NCBI GenBank assembly: GCA_023229435.1
Contig: JALNZF010000017.1
Coordinates: 4,051 to 68,050, forward strand
Length of the DNA stretch: 64,000 bases
DNA from: Nitrospirota bacterium
GTDB taxonomy: Bacteria > Nitrospirota > UBA9217
Direction of reading: 5' to 3'
Of the stretch, positions 20,130 to 29,144 are shown piece after piece; the first letter of the stretch is position 1, and every line of letters begins with the position of its first letter. The notes below the pieces were generated by a model. That model ran no database searches and was not told the DNA's origin. It was given only the letters and a program-made list of their open reading frames with translations. Position numbers and translations under genes: made by a program.

Positions 20130-20220
20130 AGTAGTGACCTTTTCGATATCGCTGCCTTTGGTTGAAGAACAATAGCATAGCTGCCGGGAAGAACGTTTTC
20201 ATCTCACTTCTTTACTCCTG

Positions 20221-21051
20221 TCATTTTGCGTCCTTACCCGGTTCCCTCTTCGTCAGGGTGGACACGATGGACCCGATGGCGATCGTGCTCTTCATCAGGA
20301 CCGGGGTCTTCCGTTTGTCGTCGGTGAGCCAGATAAAGATTTCTCCCTTGTTCATGAAAACGCCCTCGTACTTGGGAAAGGTCCTGACCTTGATCGTGGC
20401 GAACTCCCCGGCCGGCGTCTTCACCTTCTCCCTGCCCAGGGTCTGGACCTCAACAGCCCAGTTCTTGCCGCTGTCATGAACTTGTATGATGATTGCCTTG
20501 CCGACGATGAAGTCATCGCGGGTCCGGAGATAGTAGAGCGACGACAAGGCGTCCTGTGTCTGGGCCTCGATCGTGAGCGTCTCCGGCGGGTTGTCGTTCA
20601 CGGTGCTGAGAACTGTTTTATGCGCCTGGTCGAAGACAAGTTCACGGCGTCTCTTTTTCTTGCCGTGGCTTTCGTTGAGGCTGAACGTGATGCTTTGCAT
20701 GACCACCGGGTCAAAGACGCTCTCCAGTTTGTCGTTCACCGGGTAGAACTTGTCCACCAGACCCGCCGAGTGTGTCGTCGCGATGAAACTGAGCGCCTGT
20801 TTCCCATCCAGCAGTGTTTTCTCTTTGATCTCCATGACCGCGGTACCTGCCGTTACGATCTTGGACCAGCTGATATCGTAGGTCAGTATTTCTCCCGGCT
20901 GCAATGCCTCGATTCGCGGCGGGCTGGAGACGCCTGTCTGTTCTTCCGCTCTGATTATGCCGGGAAGGAGCAGGAGTCCGAGGGCGAGCAACCACATGGC
21001 AACCGGACGCCTCATTCTTTTTAACCGGCACTGTTTCTTCGTCGCATTCAT
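20221..21051 (-). CDS. DUF3108 periplasmic/envelope protein
   Basis: The start at 21051 (MNATKKQCRLKR) follows GGGGAGAACA and gives 276 aa. A signal peptide ends near IIRAEEQ. The body shows the DUF3108 pattern: LQPGEILTYDISWSKIVTAGTAVMEI, then FYPVNDKLESVFDP and KTPAGEFATIKVRTFP, ending with VWLTDD-like IWLTDDKRKTPVLMKS. The family is predicted to be a periplasmic beta-barrel-like protein of unknown function. It is transcribed after the sigma-factor gene, 130 bp downstream of its stop. Confidence 0.88.
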   Translation of the reverse strand: MNATKKQCRLKRMRRPVAMWLLALGLLLLPGIIRAEEQTGVSSPPRIEALQPGEILTYDISWSKIVTAGTAVMEIKEKTLLDGKQALSFIATTHSAGLVDKFYPVNDKLESVFDPVVMQSITFSLNESHGKKKRRRELVFDQAHKTVLSTVNDNPPETLTIEAQTQDALSSLYYLRTRDDFIVGKAIIIQVHDSGKNWAVEVQTLGREKVKTPAGEFATIKVRTFPKYEGVFMNKGEIFIWLTDDKRKTPVLMKSTIAIGSIVSTLTKREPGKDAK

Positions 21052-21181
21052 TGTTCTCCCCGCCCCCCTTTGAGTACTATCGGTCATGTATGCCTCTCGA
21101 TCCGTGTTGTCAGCTCACCCTTTGCCTCGCGGGATTAAACCGCCGCGCAGGAATGGTATCAAGCGGAGGGTGATGCCGTCC

Positions 21182-22174
21182 TTACAGCACATCGCTCAAT
21201 TCTATTTTCCCGCTCCTCACCAGGTTCCGCAGCTTGAGGATGGCCTGGCTCTCGATCTGCCTCACCCGCTCACGGGTGATCCCCAACTGACGACCGATGC
21301 TGTCCAGGGTCTGGGGATTCCGCTTATTCAGGCCATATCGGAATTCGATGATACTGCGTTCCGTTGCCGCGAGTCCGGAGATCCAGGTGTTGATACGCTC
21401 CTGCCGGAGGTGATCGTCGATCGTTGTTGACGGGTCCGGTATGCTCTCGTCGCGCAGCACATCCTGGAGCGTTTCCTCCCCGTCGGCGTTGATCAGCATG
21501 TCGAGTGACCAGGTCTCGCGGATCACCTGTGAGACCGCCCGTAACCGCGGGACGGTGATGCGCATTTTTTTTGCGGCTTCCTCGGAAGAGGGCTCGCGAT
21601 GCAGCTGCCGGGTCAGCGTTCGCACGGTTCGGACATACACATGGGCTAGCTCCGCGACATGCACCGGCAGACGGATGATGCGGACCTGGTTCGCGATGGC
21701 CCGATCAATGGCCTGCCTGATCCACCACGTAGCGTAGGTGCTGAACCGGAACCCTCGTTTATACTCGAATTTTTCAACGGCCCGGATCAACCCGATATTT
21801 CCCTCTTCGATGACGTCGGAAAAGGGCAGTCCCCTGTTGATGTACCGCTTGCCGATGGACACCACGAGCCGCAGGTTTGCCTCGATCATGTGTTCGCGCG
21901 CTCCCGCGTCGCCCTTTTCGATCCGTTTTGCCAGGGCCTGTTCCTCGGCAAAAGAGAGCAGCGGGGTTTTCCTGATCTCCTTTAAATATATTTTGATCGC
22001 GTCGGGATCAGACGACGAGAGGTCCTCACGGCTCTGTCCCGGCCGGGAACGACCGGTTTGCTTCAAGCCATCGACCGGCCGCGGTTCATCGGGGTCCCTC
22101 GCAGCGCCTTCGTCCCAGATGTCGGTGAACTGGTCCTGCTCTTCCGAGTATGCCGTTGCTGTTATCTCGCTCAT
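21182..22174 (-). CDS. Sigma-70 family group 2 (RpoS/RpoD-like) RNA polymerase sigma factor
   Basis: The start at 22174 follows GGGAGGACGT and gives 330 aa. Region 1.2 is DAIKIYLKEIRKTPLLSFAEE. Region 2 is ANLRLVVSIGKRYINRGLPF, then GLIRAVEKFEYKRGFRFSTY and ATWWIRQAIDRAIANQ. Region 3 is VRIIRLPVHVAEL. Region 4.2 is ITRERVRQIESQAILKLR. The 50-residue acidic N-terminus is short, so this is not a primary sigma factor of full size. RpoS-like general stress function fits the surrounding stress genes but is not proven. Confidence 0.92.
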   Translation of the reverse strand: MSEITATAYSEEQDQFTDIWDEGAARDPDEPRPVDGLKQTGRSRPGQSREDLSSSDPDAIKIYLKEIRKTPLLSFAEEQALAKRIEKGDAGAREHMIEANLRLVVSIGKRYINRGLPFSDVIEEGNIGLIRAVEKFEYKRGFRFSTYATWWIRQAIDRAIANQVRIIRLPVHVAELAHVYVRTVRTLTRQLHREPSSEEAAKKMRITVPRLRAVSQVIRETWSLDMLINADGEETLQDVLRDESIPDPSTTIDDHLRQERINTWISGLAATERSIIEFRYGLNKRNPQTLDSIGRQLGITRERVRQIESQAILKLRNLVRSGKIELSDVL

Positions 22175-22197
22175 ACGTCCTCCCTGAGTATTGATAC

Positions 22198-22305
22198 GTA
22201 ATGTCAAGAATTAACCACAGAGCACACAGAGTTTTTTATTAGAAAATCAATATACAGCGTTCATGCTTTAACTTGGATTTTCTCTGTGTCCTCTGTGGTT
22301 AAATA
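22198..22305 (+). repeat. Dispersed repeat R1, copy a
   Basis: It begins GTAATGTCAAGAATTAACC and continues CACAGAGCACACAGAG. An inverted arm CTCTGTGTCCTCTGTGGTTAA closes it at about 22282-22302. Related copies start at 23846, 24483 and 38844. Confidence 0.75.
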
Positions 22306-22324
22306 TCAATTTTCTCATCCTTCT

Positions 22325-23821
22325 TCAACCCATGCGTTTCTCAAAAACCTTTCGAAAATGAAAACCATAGATCGAGAGGGTAACGGCCTGGGGAAAGAGT
22401 CGGGGACGGCTGAACAGGGTCCAGAACAGGAGCCCCCAATAATGGAACCTCTCTTTTTCGATGATCCCCAGAACAATGACAGACCTGATGAATGCGGCAA
22501 GGTAGTTGGGCCGAAATCGAAAGGGCATCTTTTTTTCTTTGTGGGGGACATACTCCCGCAGAAAGGTCCTGACCCTTTTATAGTAGTACTTTGGCGCATA
22601 CAGGGTGCCGAGGACCTTTTTGTAGCCGCTGATCAGCAGGTCATAGTCCATCCTCGGGACAAAATTGGTCTCGAAATCCGTATTGTTGCCCGAGGTCTCT
22701 TCCCGCAGCCGCCCCTCCTTTTTGAGCCGCTCGTAGAGCTTCGTGCGCGGGAGGGCGATGAGAATGCCGACCATGGCCGTGGCGACACCGCTCGCCTGGA
22801 TGAACCTGATCTGGGTGTCGAAGATCGTAAGAGGGTCGTTGTCGAAACCGACGATGAATCCTCCCTGCACCTCGAGGCCGGCCTTCTGAATATTCCTGAC
22901 GCTTGCGAGAAGATCGCGGTTTTTGTTCTGGAATTTGCCGCATTCCGCCAGGCTCTGCTCATGGGGGGTCTCGATGCCTACGAAAACGACATCGAATCCC
23001 GCCTTGACCATCATCTCCATGAGGTCTTTATGATCTGACAGCTCTATGGATGCCTGCGTATTAAAGGAGAAGGGATGCCTCCTCAGCTCCATCCATTCGA
23101 TGATGGCGGGAAGGACCTCCTCCTTCAGTTTTTTCTTGTTCCCGATGAAATTGTCGTCAACAAAGAAGACCTGGCCCCTGAACCCTGACGCGTAAACACT
23201 CTCGAGCTCCCTGATGATCTGGTCTTTGTCCTTGGTGCGCGGCGTGCGGCCGCAGAGCAGGGTAATGTCGCAAAATTCGCAGTTGAAGGGGCAGCCCCGG
23301 GAATACTGGATATTGATCGAGGCATAGTGCTTCATATTGACAAGCCCCCAGAGCGGGATGGGTGTCTTCCGTATCTCCGCCCACTGGTCCTGATCAGTCG
23401 TATAAAAACGGCCGGCAACGCCATTGTGGAGGTCCTCCAGAAAGCGCGGCAGGGTGATTTCGGCCTCGTTCAGCACCAGATGGTCCACCGTCCCGAACGC
23501 CTCAGGTGCGTTCGTGAAAAGAGGACCACCCGCGACGGTTGTGACGCCGGCTGCCTTGCATCTGGCGATCACGCCCTGTACCGATTCTTTCTGAACAGAC
23601 ATCGCGCTCACAAAAACGAGGTCGGCCCAGCTCAGGTCCCCGTCATCCAGGCGTTCCACGTTCATATCGACCAGTCTTTGCTCCCACGCCGCGGGAAGCA
23701 TCGCCGCGATGGTCAACAATCCAAGGGGCGGACTGCTCGCCTTTTTGCGTATGAACTTCAGGGCATACCTGAAACTCCAGAAGGTATCCGGGAATTCGGG
23801 GTAAATGAGCAGTGCTTTCAT
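22325..23821 (-). CDS. B12-binding radical SAM protein (DUF4070 / HpnP-like group)
   Basis: The 498-aa protein has an N-terminal cobalamin-binding domain (about 1-130, beginning MKALLIYPEFPDTFWSFRYA, with VSAMSVQKES and VAGGPLFT). A radical SAM domain follows, with Cys177, Cys181 and Cys184 in SRGCPFNCEFCDIT. The C-terminal region (about 400-498) matches the DUF4070 extension. Hopanoid C-2 methylase HpnP belongs to this group, but many relatives have unknown substrates and no hopanoid gene is nearby. R1 repeats flank it on both sides. A methyltransferase on a lipid is possible. Confidence 0.88.
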   Translation of the reverse strand: MKALLIYPEFPDTFWSFRYALKFIRKKASSPPLGLLTIAAMLPAAWEQRLVDMNVERLDDGDLSWADLVFVSAMSVQKESVQGVIARCKAAGVTTVAGGPLFTNAPEAFGTVDHLVLNEAEITLPRFLEDLHNGVAGRFYTTDQDQWAEIRKTPIPLWGLVNMKHYASINIQYSRGCPFNCEFCDITLLCGRTPRTKDKDQIIRELESVYASGFRGQVFFVDDNFIGNKKKLKEEVLPAIIEWMELRRHPFSFNTQASIELSDHKDLMEMMVKAGFDVVFVGIETPHEQSLAECGKFQNKNRDLLASVRNIQKAGLEVQGGFIVGFDNDPLTIFDTQIRFIQASGVATAMVGILIALPRTKLYERLKKEGRLREETSGNNTDFETNFVPRMDYDLLISGYKKVLGTLYAPKYYYKRVRTFLREYVPHKEKKMPFRFRPNYLAAFIRSVIVLGIIEKERFHYWGLLFWTLFSRPRLFPQAVTLSIYGFHFRKVFEKRMG

Positions 23822-23845
23822 GGAAGGTCCCTCTTCATTTTATTA

Positions 23846-24032
23846 GTAATGTCAAAATCCACCACAGAGAACTCAGAGAAATGTATTTGACCTTAGTAAG
23901 TTCGGGAGTATTTCTTCACATCCTCTCTGCGTCCTCCTTAGACTCCTCAGTGCTTCATCTTGGTTCTAACAACAGAGTTCACAGGGTTCTTAAAATATTT
24001 AAAAGATTTTATCTCAGTGTGCTCTGTGGTTA
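23846..24032 (+). repeat. Dispersed repeat R1, copy b
   Basis: It begins GTAATGTCAAAATCCACCAC and contains several CACAGAG-like words, ending GTGCTCTGTGGTTAA. It fills the spacer between the radical SAM gene and the small hypothetical gene. No coding frame is credible here. Confidence 0.65.
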
Positions 24033-24053
24033 AGTTCTGCCTGCGCCGACCCG

Positions 24054-24458
24054 CTATTTCTGAAAATACTTCCGGACTTTCGCCGCGACCTGCGGGACGG
24101 TCATCTTGTCAGCGGTCTCAACACCTGCTATCCGTCCGCTGAGCTTGTCTCTCTCGATCCGCTTCATCAGTTCACCCTTTGCCTCGCCGGGACCGAAGAT
24201 CAGAATTGCTTCCGCATCACGAAGATGCGAAATCACCTCGTCGTAGTATTTATCGAGATGTCCCGTAAGGTCTCGCTCCTGCGAATCGTCCGCCGGAACC
24301 AGCTGAGCCGGATAGGAAGTCGTTGAGCGTACTCCCTCAAATCGGCCGGGTTGTTTTTCCACATGTGATAGTATCTCTTTAATTTCCTCTTTGTTGTCCG
24401 TAACAGACACGATAACAGCCTTCCTGCGGTCGATCCACAAACCCTTTGTCGTTTTCAT
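24054..24458 (-). CDS. Hypothetical protein, bacterial eRF1/host-attachment-like
   Basis: The 134-aa protein begins KTTKGLWIDRRKAVIVSV and has a central HLDKYYDEVISHLRDAEAIL and IFGPGEAKGELMKRI. This layout recalls the last domain of bacterial eRF1/Pelota-like and host-attachment proteins, where a GPG(E/P)AK loop is conserved. AAGGAGAAGTCA precedes the ATG. The homology is by eye only. It lies between two R1 repeats with no operon partner. Confidence 0.6.
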   Translation of the reverse strand: MKTTKGLWIDRRKAVIVSVTDNKEEIKEILSHVEKQPGRFEGVRSTTSYPAQLVPADDSQERDLTGHLDKYYDEVISHLRDAEAILIFGPGEAKGELMKRIERDKLSGRIAGVETADKMTVPQVAAKVRKYFQK

Positions 24459-24482
24459 TGACTTCTCCTTGCGTCATTGGAT

Positions 24483-24522
24483 GTAATGTCAAAATATAAC
24501 CACAGAGTCCACAGAGAACTTT
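24483..24522 (+). repeat. Dispersed repeat R1, copy c
   Basis: It reads GTAATGTCAAAATATAACC and then CACAGAGTCCACAGAGAAC. Its right edge abuts the stop codon of the receiver gene at 24521, whose last residues look non-native. Confidence 0.75.
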
Positions 24523-24850
24523 ATGCCGCGGACTTGCAACGATTCTCGTCCCGATACGATCCATCGGCATGTCCATCGCTCTTGCGATCTTGCCGGCATA
24601 ACACCCTGATTATCGGTATATCCTTTGTCTCCGGGGCCGCCTTTAAGATCCTGCGGGCCTTGTGGTTGTCCCTGACCGGCATCATGCTGTCAATGATTAT
24701 CATGTCAGGTCTGCTGTTCCTGGACTTCTGCACAGCCTCTTCCCCGTTTGAGGCAAGTTCAATAGCATAGCCCAACGGACCGAGCCACTGGGTGAGCAGC
24801 CTGCAATCGGCGCCCTCATCGTCTACGATCAATATTTTATCATTCGGCAC
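24521..24850 (-). CDS. Response-regulator receiver domain, C-terminally degenerate
   Basis: A GTG start at 24850 with AAAGGGGGTCCACA upstream gives 109 aa. The N-terminal half is a normal receiver: KILIVDDEGADCRLL with acidic pocket, phospho-acceptor Asp in MIIIDSMMP and TKDIPIIR leading into beta-4. After that the expected Thr/Ser, the beta-5 Lys and helix 5 are missing and are replaced by an unrelated polar tail ending CKSAA. The loop after the Asp is also unusual (VRDNHKARR for the usual MDG). The stop lies at the edge of repeat R1c. This is likely a decaying gene downstream of the PAS regulator at 24881. Confidence 0.6.
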   Translation of the reverse strand: MPNDKILIVDDEGADCRLLTQWLGPLGYAIELASNGEEAVQKSRNSRPDMIIIDSMMPVRDNHKARRILKAAPETKDIPIIRVLCRQDRKSDGHADGSYRDENRCKSAA

Positions 24851-24880
24851 TGTGGACCCCCTTTCACTTCTCCTGACCAC

Positions 24881-25894
24881 CTATTCCAGGTTTTTTTCAT
24901 TTTTAAATCTCTCTAATTCCTCATACGCCTTTTTCCCGCAATCAGGGCAGAGGCCATGACTGAACACAGCCTCGGAATGCTCGGTTATATACGATTCAAT
25001 CTGCTTCCAGTACCCTTTGTCGTCCCTTATTTTTTTGCATGAAGCGCATATCGGCAGCATCCCGCTTAACTGCTGTACCTTGTCAAGGGCATCTTTAAGC
25101 TCGCTGATAAGTTTTTCCCGCTCTTGCTCGGTTTTCTTGCGCTCGGTGATGTCCTCAATGACAAGGAGGATGATCCGCTCCTTCCCCTGCCCTCGTTCAA
25201 TCTGCCGCGCATTCAAAAGCATTACGCGCCTGCCGATGGTGGCAAAATCGTGTTCAACCTCATAGTTGTCAAAGGTTGCTTTTTGGGGAAGGATGGTTTC
25301 CAGCAAATCCCGCAGCTTGGGGATATCCCACTGTTTATTGCCCAGATCATAAATAAGCTGCCCCACGGTCTCTTCCGGCTTTACCTTGAAGAATTCGTAA
25401 AAAGAACGGCTGACCGTGACCACCCTGAGATCTTGATCCAGAGAGATCAGGGGTTCACGCACGGTGTTGATGACGCTCTCGGCGAAGTCGCGGGATTCAT
25501 GTACTTCGTCATGCAGAAACTTTATTCTGAGAAGCGACTTTACCCTGGCTAAAAGCTCATAGTGATCAAAAGGCTTGGAGATAAAATCATCGCATCCTGA
25601 TTCAAGGGCTTTTACCCTGGCTTCTTTCTCATTATGCGCCGTGATCATAACTACCGGGATACGCTGTATCTTTTTATCGGCCCGCAATTTCAACAGTACT
25701 TCGAAGCCGGACATCCCGGGCATCTTTACGTCCAGCAGGACCAGATCGATTTGATTATTGGAAAGTTTTTCCAGCGCTTCTTCACCGCTTTCCGCCTGGA
25801 TAATTTCATACCCCTGCCTGACAAGAAGTCCTTCGAGAAGTTTAATGTTCTGGAGCTGGTCATCGACAACTAATATTATTGGCCTGGCTTTCAT
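24881..25894 (-). CDS. Receiver-PAS protein with C-terminal Cys motif
   Basis: The 337-aa protein begins with a receiver (ILVVDDQLQNIKLLEGLL, phospho-Asp in VLLDVKMPG, Lys in ISKPFDHYELL). A PAS domain follows (about 135-255, SVINTVREPLISLDQDLRV to LLVIEDITERKK), then a coiled coil. The C-terminal Cys-containing segment shows MLPICASCKKIRDD followed by SHGLCPDCGKKAYEEL. The CxxC pairs suggest a small zinc-binding or redox module that recurs at the end of the protein at 1-3181. No output kinase or DNA-binding domain is present. It probably relays signals within the local network. Confidence 0.9.
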   Translation of the reverse strand: MKARPIILVVDDQLQNIKLLEGLLVRQGYEIIQAESGEEALEKLSNNQIDLVLLDVKMPGMSGFEVLLKLRADKKIQRIPVVMITAHNEKEARVKALESGCDDFISKPFDHYELLARVKSLLRIKFLHDEVHESRDFAESVINTVREPLISLDQDLRVVTVSRSFYEFFKVKPEETVGQLIYDLGNKQWDIPKLRDLLETILPQKATFDNYEVEHDFATIGRRVMLLNARQIERGQGKERIILLVIEDITERKKTEQEREKLISELKDALDKVQQLSGMLPICASCKKIRDDKGYWKQIESYITEHSEAVFSHGLCPDCGKKAYEELERFKNEKNLE

Positions 25895-25931
25895 TCTCTA
25901 TCTCTCTTGACTTTTCACCCTGTGAGAAAAC

Positions 25932-26297
25932 TCACTTCAAAAATCGACTGACTTCCTTCGCAAAGGTGCGCGTATTGATCGGCTTGCCTATGAATCCGCT
26001 GTTCATTATGTGTTCTAACTCCTTCAGGCCCTCTGCCATGACCGAAGCAGTCACAAAAACAATGGGAATATCTCGTGTCTCCTTGTCTTGACGCAATATC
26101 ATGGCGGCTTCGGTACCGCGCATATCGGGAAGCCGCACATCCATAATGATAATGTCCGGCTTTTCTCTCCTGGCAATGGCCATTCCATCGGCGGCATTTT
26201 GAGCTTCAAATATTTTGAAACCGGCGTCCTCCAAAAGGTCTGTTTCCAGCATCAGACTGTTTACATTATCATCGACAACTAATGCTTTCTTCTTCAT
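25932..26297 (-). CDS. Single-domain response regulator
   Basis: The 121-aa protein is a complete receiver: KALVVDDNVNSLML at the acidic pocket, IIIMDVRLPDMRG around the phospho-Asp, IVFVTASVM with Thr and IGKPINTRTF with Lys. There is no output domain. GAGGGGTGTGCC precedes the ATG. Immediately upstream in transcription order is a decayed histidine kinase end (26303-26442), its likely former partner. Confidence 0.93.
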   Translation of the reverse strand: MKKKALVVDDNVNSLMLETDLLEDAGFKIFEAQNAADGMAIARREKPDIIIMDVRLPDMRGTEAAMILRQDKETRDIPIVFVTASVMAEGLKELEHIMNSGFIGKPINTRTFAKEVSRFLK

Positions 26298-26302
26298 GGC
26301 AC

Positions 26303-26442
26303 ACCCCTCTTCTCTGTATGATGCGCAACGTAAACCTTATCGAGGCGCCTTTATTCAATCCCTTTGATCCCGCAAAAAGCTCCCCGCCGTGCAGTGCAAC
26401 CAGCTTTTTGGAGAGCGGCAAACCGGGTCCCGTCCCCTCCGT
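26303..26442 (-). pseudogene. Relic of a histidine kinase ATPase domain C-terminus
   Basis: On the minus strand the bases encode EGTGPGLPLSKKLVALHGGE and then NKGASIRFTLRI, the G2 box and last strands of a GHKL ATPase domain. The canonical GTGLGL is changed to GTGPGL. Nothing upstream of this remains: the stop of the RNB ribonuclease gene lies about 20 bp away. The kinase therefore appears cut at the G box by deletion or recombination. Confidence 0.75.
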
Positions 26443-26463
26443 CACCCGGGAATTTTGTTGCCG

Positions 26464-27948
26464 TCACCGTCCCGGGGTACCGACCTTTTTAAGATCGATA
26501 TATCCCCGTTGAACGTCCACCGATGCCAGCTGCACGCGGATGCGGCTGCCGACATCAACACCCTCGAACCCCTGGACCAGCCGTCCTTCGACCGGGACCG
26601 TCAGAAGCCGCGCCCACGTACCTTTTTCCGCCGCGCCGGTGACGATGGCATCGAACTCCTCACCGATCCTGTGTTCCAGCAGCATTGCCGCGGCGGATTT
26701 TCTGACCTGCCGCTCCACCTTGTTCACGGCATCTTCTTCTTCCGTGCAATGCCTGGCCAGGACGTCCAGTTCGTCATTGCTGTACGGCGAGGGTGTTCCT
26801 TCTATGGCGGCCTTCAATAATCGCTGCGTGATGAGGTCGGTATACCGGCGATTCGGGGCCGTGGAATGGGTATAATCCCTGACCGCGAGACCGAAGTGAC
26901 CCGGGGCGCTGACGCCCGGACGTTCCGCAACATATTCACCGGACCCCAGAAGTTTGATGACCGCGAGGGAGAGGTCGGGGAACCGAAGGGGATCGGCCGC
27001 TTTCTCCTTTGTCAGAAACTCCTCCAGCGCCTTTGGATCCGGAGCAGGGGGAAGCGTGAATCCCTGTTCTCCGGCAAGCTCAACGATCCGCTCCCATCGT
27101 TTTGGAGTGCGCACCACGCGGCGGATGGAAGAGAGTTTTCTTGACGAGAGATACCGGGCGGTCACCCCGTTCGCGGCTATCATGAAATCCTCGATAATAT
27201 CCTTAGCGCGGTTCTTTTTTTCCGCTTCGAGGCCGCGGATTTCATCGCCTTCAAATATCGGCCTCGCCTCGATTGTTTCAAGGCTGAGAGCTCCGTGAAC
27301 ATGCCGGAGATTTTTCATGCCTTGTGCCGCCCTGTCCTGCATGCGCATATTTTCATCAAGTCCCGGCACGGCGGCAAGGGCCGCGGGAATGGGTCCGCTC
27401 CCTTCCAGCCACGCGGCAACGCTGTTATATGCCAGCTTCGCATGGTTGCGGACGTTCGCCCGGTAGATATCGGACTTCTGAAGGGACCCGGCGGCGTCGC
27501 TCACCATTTCAACGACAATTGCCCGCCGGTCCTCATTGAAATTGAGCGAGGTGAGGTCGGTCGATAGCTTCTCGGGAAGCATCGGGAAGATCCTGGCAGC
27601 GGTATACACCGAGGTGGTATTATGGCGGGCGTGATCGTCAATTGCCGATCCGTTCTTAACAAGCAGGTCCACGTCAGCCACGGCAACAAGGATCTTCACT
27701 TTGTCTCCGGGCAGCGCCTCGGCCACCGTGAGCTGGTCCAGGTCCCGGGAGTCGTCGTTGTCAAGGGAAGCCCAGAAGAGGTCCCTCAGGTCACGAACCG
27801 GATCATCGTTCATTGTTGCAGGCATCTTGATGTGATCAAGCTCAGCGAGCGCTTCCGCGGAAAAGTCAGGGAGCAGGCCTCTCTCAAGCATCGCCCTCCG
27901 GGCGATCCCCTGTAAAAGTGGCCGGTGCTGTTTGTCATTGGTATTCAT
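26464..27948 (-). CDS. RNB-domain (RNase II/R family) ribonuclease without cold-shock domains
   Basis: The start at 27948 (MNTNDKQHRPLLQG) follows GGGGTGAATTCC and gives 494 aa. The catalytic RNB domain has DNDDSRDLDQLTVAE with the metal-binding Asp cluster, LLVKNGSAIDDHARHNTTSVY, FPMLPEKLSTDLTSLN and HSTAPNRRYTDLITQR. A degenerate S1-like C-terminus ends with VDVQRGYIDLKKVG. There are no N-terminal cold-shock RNA-binding domains, unlike RNase II and RNase R. It would degrade RNA 3' to 5'. The longer frame to 27999 lacks a good ribosome site. Confidence 0.92.
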   Translation of the reverse strand: MNTNDKQHRPLLQGIARRAMLERGLLPDFSAEALAELDHIKMPATMNDDPVRDLRDLFWASLDNDDSRDLDQLTVAEALPGDKVKILVAVADVDLLVKNGSAIDDHARHNTTSVYTAARIFPMLPEKLSTDLTSLNFNEDRRAIVVEMVSDAAGSLQKSDIYRANVRNHAKLAYNSVAAWLEGSGPIPAALAAVPGLDENMRMQDRAAQGMKNLRHVHGALSLETIEARPIFEGDEIRGLEAEKKNRAKDIIEDFMIAANGVTARYLSSRKLSSIRRVVRTPKRWERIVELAGEQGFTLPPAPDPKALEEFLTKEKAADPLRFPDLSLAVIKLLGSGEYVAERPGVSAPGHFGLAVRDYTHSTAPNRRYTDLITQRLLKAAIEGTPSPYSNDELDVLARHCTEEEDAVNKVERQVRKSAAAMLLEHRIGEEFDAIVTGAAEKGTWARLLTVPVEGRLVQGFEGVDVGSRIRVQLASVDVQRGYIDLKKVGTPGR

Positions 27949-28025
27949 GGAATTCACCCCGTCTCTAAATTTGTTACTAAAGAATAAAATTCTACGCAAA
28001 CTGGATAGAAATAAATCAAACTTTT

Positions 28026-28100
28026 TTGACAGGATAACCGGATTGACAGGATTTTCAGGATGGAATGTTTGATCAGATTTTATCCTGTTATCCTGTCGAA
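28026..28100. repeat. Short inverted-repeat spacer element
   Basis: The element has GACAGGATAACCGGATTGAC and ends ATCCTGTTATCCTGTCGAAG, giving imperfect inverted arms around AGGATAAC. It lies upstream of the ribonuclease gene and downstream of the phospholipase gene. Only one copy occurs in this window. Confidence 0.5.
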
Positions 28101-28154
28101 GTTTTTATTCCGGCTTGTCCGGGTTAGGATATTTCCCCCTCTTTCCGCATATCT

Positions 28155-29144
28155 TTAATAAGAAAAAGCGAGCCCGACAAAACCTCTGCGTCCGAACTGA
28201 TCGAATCGCATCAGGGTCTCCCCGTAGCCATACCAGTACTGCAGGTAAAGGGCGAAATTCATATCCGGAAGCTGCTGACGGAATTCGAATTCATAAGAAT
28301 TTTTTCGGTTATCGCGGAATATCGGCGTTTTTATATCCAGCTGGTGGTCCTTTATGCTTCCTCCCCAGAGAAAGTTTCTCACGCTTATCCCGATCTCCCC
28401 CTGCCCCCTGTAGTCGAGGAATGTATCGTTGCTGCCGATGGATCGAAGATAGGCATCCTGTTCGTTATAACCCGATGCCTGCCAGAGCTTGACATACAAT
28501 AACGCCTTGTCCGACAGGAAGGAATTCGTTACATTCAGTTTTTCCTTCGACTCGAGTCCGAACTTTATCAGAACATATTGCCTGTTCCAGCTTCGTGACT
28601 GGATGCCGGTGAGACCGTTGGATTCGTGATCGAGGGGACTGAGAATGACGTTGCGCAGTTTAAACCTGCCGATGATCGCGGCATTGACCGGATAATCCAA
28701 AAAAATCTCCGGATTATAATTGCTTTCCTCGAACGGCATTGACTCCTGCCCTTCGTTCCAAAGCGACTTCTGCGTATACGCAACGTAGGCCGGGAAAAGG
28801 TTATATTTAAGGACATACAGGTTCGGTTCCAGCAACCGGAACTTCATGCTTATCTGAAACTTGACCTGCGCGTCGCTGTTTCCGGGCCAATGATTGAGTG
28901 AAAAATAATTTACCTTGTGTGCGGAAACAGGCCTGTCTGTTTTTTTCCCAAAATAGGTGCTTTGCGACGATGCCTGCTGCTCAGTGGGCAGCGCATTTTC
29001 AGGATTATTCACGTCTTGTGGTTGACCCGTTGTAGCAGCCGGTTGGACCGCCTGGGCGGAGTCATCCTGTACGAGAGGTTCACCTGCGTAGCCGGTGACG
29101 GCAAATAACAGCACGGCGCTAAAAGTGATCGTGAATCTTTTCAC
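28155..29144 (-). CDS. pldA: Outer-membrane phospholipase A
   Basis: The 329-aa protein starts at GTG 29144 with GGAGACATT upstream. A signal peptide ends VTGYAGE, followed by a low-complexity Gln/Ala/Asn segment to about residue 62. The catalytic residues of OmpPLA are visible: His173 and Ser175 in LDHESNG and Asn187 in SRSWNRQY, with YNPEIFLDYP just before. Beta strands continue to a terminal FVGLAFSY. It hydrolyses acyl chains of phospholipids in the outer leaflet when the membrane is perturbed. The linker before the barrel is longer than in the E. coli enzyme. Confidence 0.92.
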   Translation of the reverse strand: MKRFTITFSAVLLFAVTGYAGEPLVQDDSAQAVQPAATTGQPQDVNNPENALPTEQQASSQSTYFGKKTDRPVSAHKVNYFSLNHWPGNSDAQVKFQISMKFRLLEPNLYVLKYNLFPAYVAYTQKSLWNEGQESMPFEESNYNPEIFLDYPVNAAIIGRFKLRNVILSPLDHESNGLTGIQSRSWNRQYVLIKFGLESKEKLNVTNSFLSDKALLYVKLWQASGYNEQDAYLRSIGSNDTFLDYRGQGEIGISVRNFLWGGSIKDHQLDIKTPIFRDNRKNSYEFEFRQQLPDMNFALYLQYWYGYGETLMRFDQFGRRGFVGLAFSY

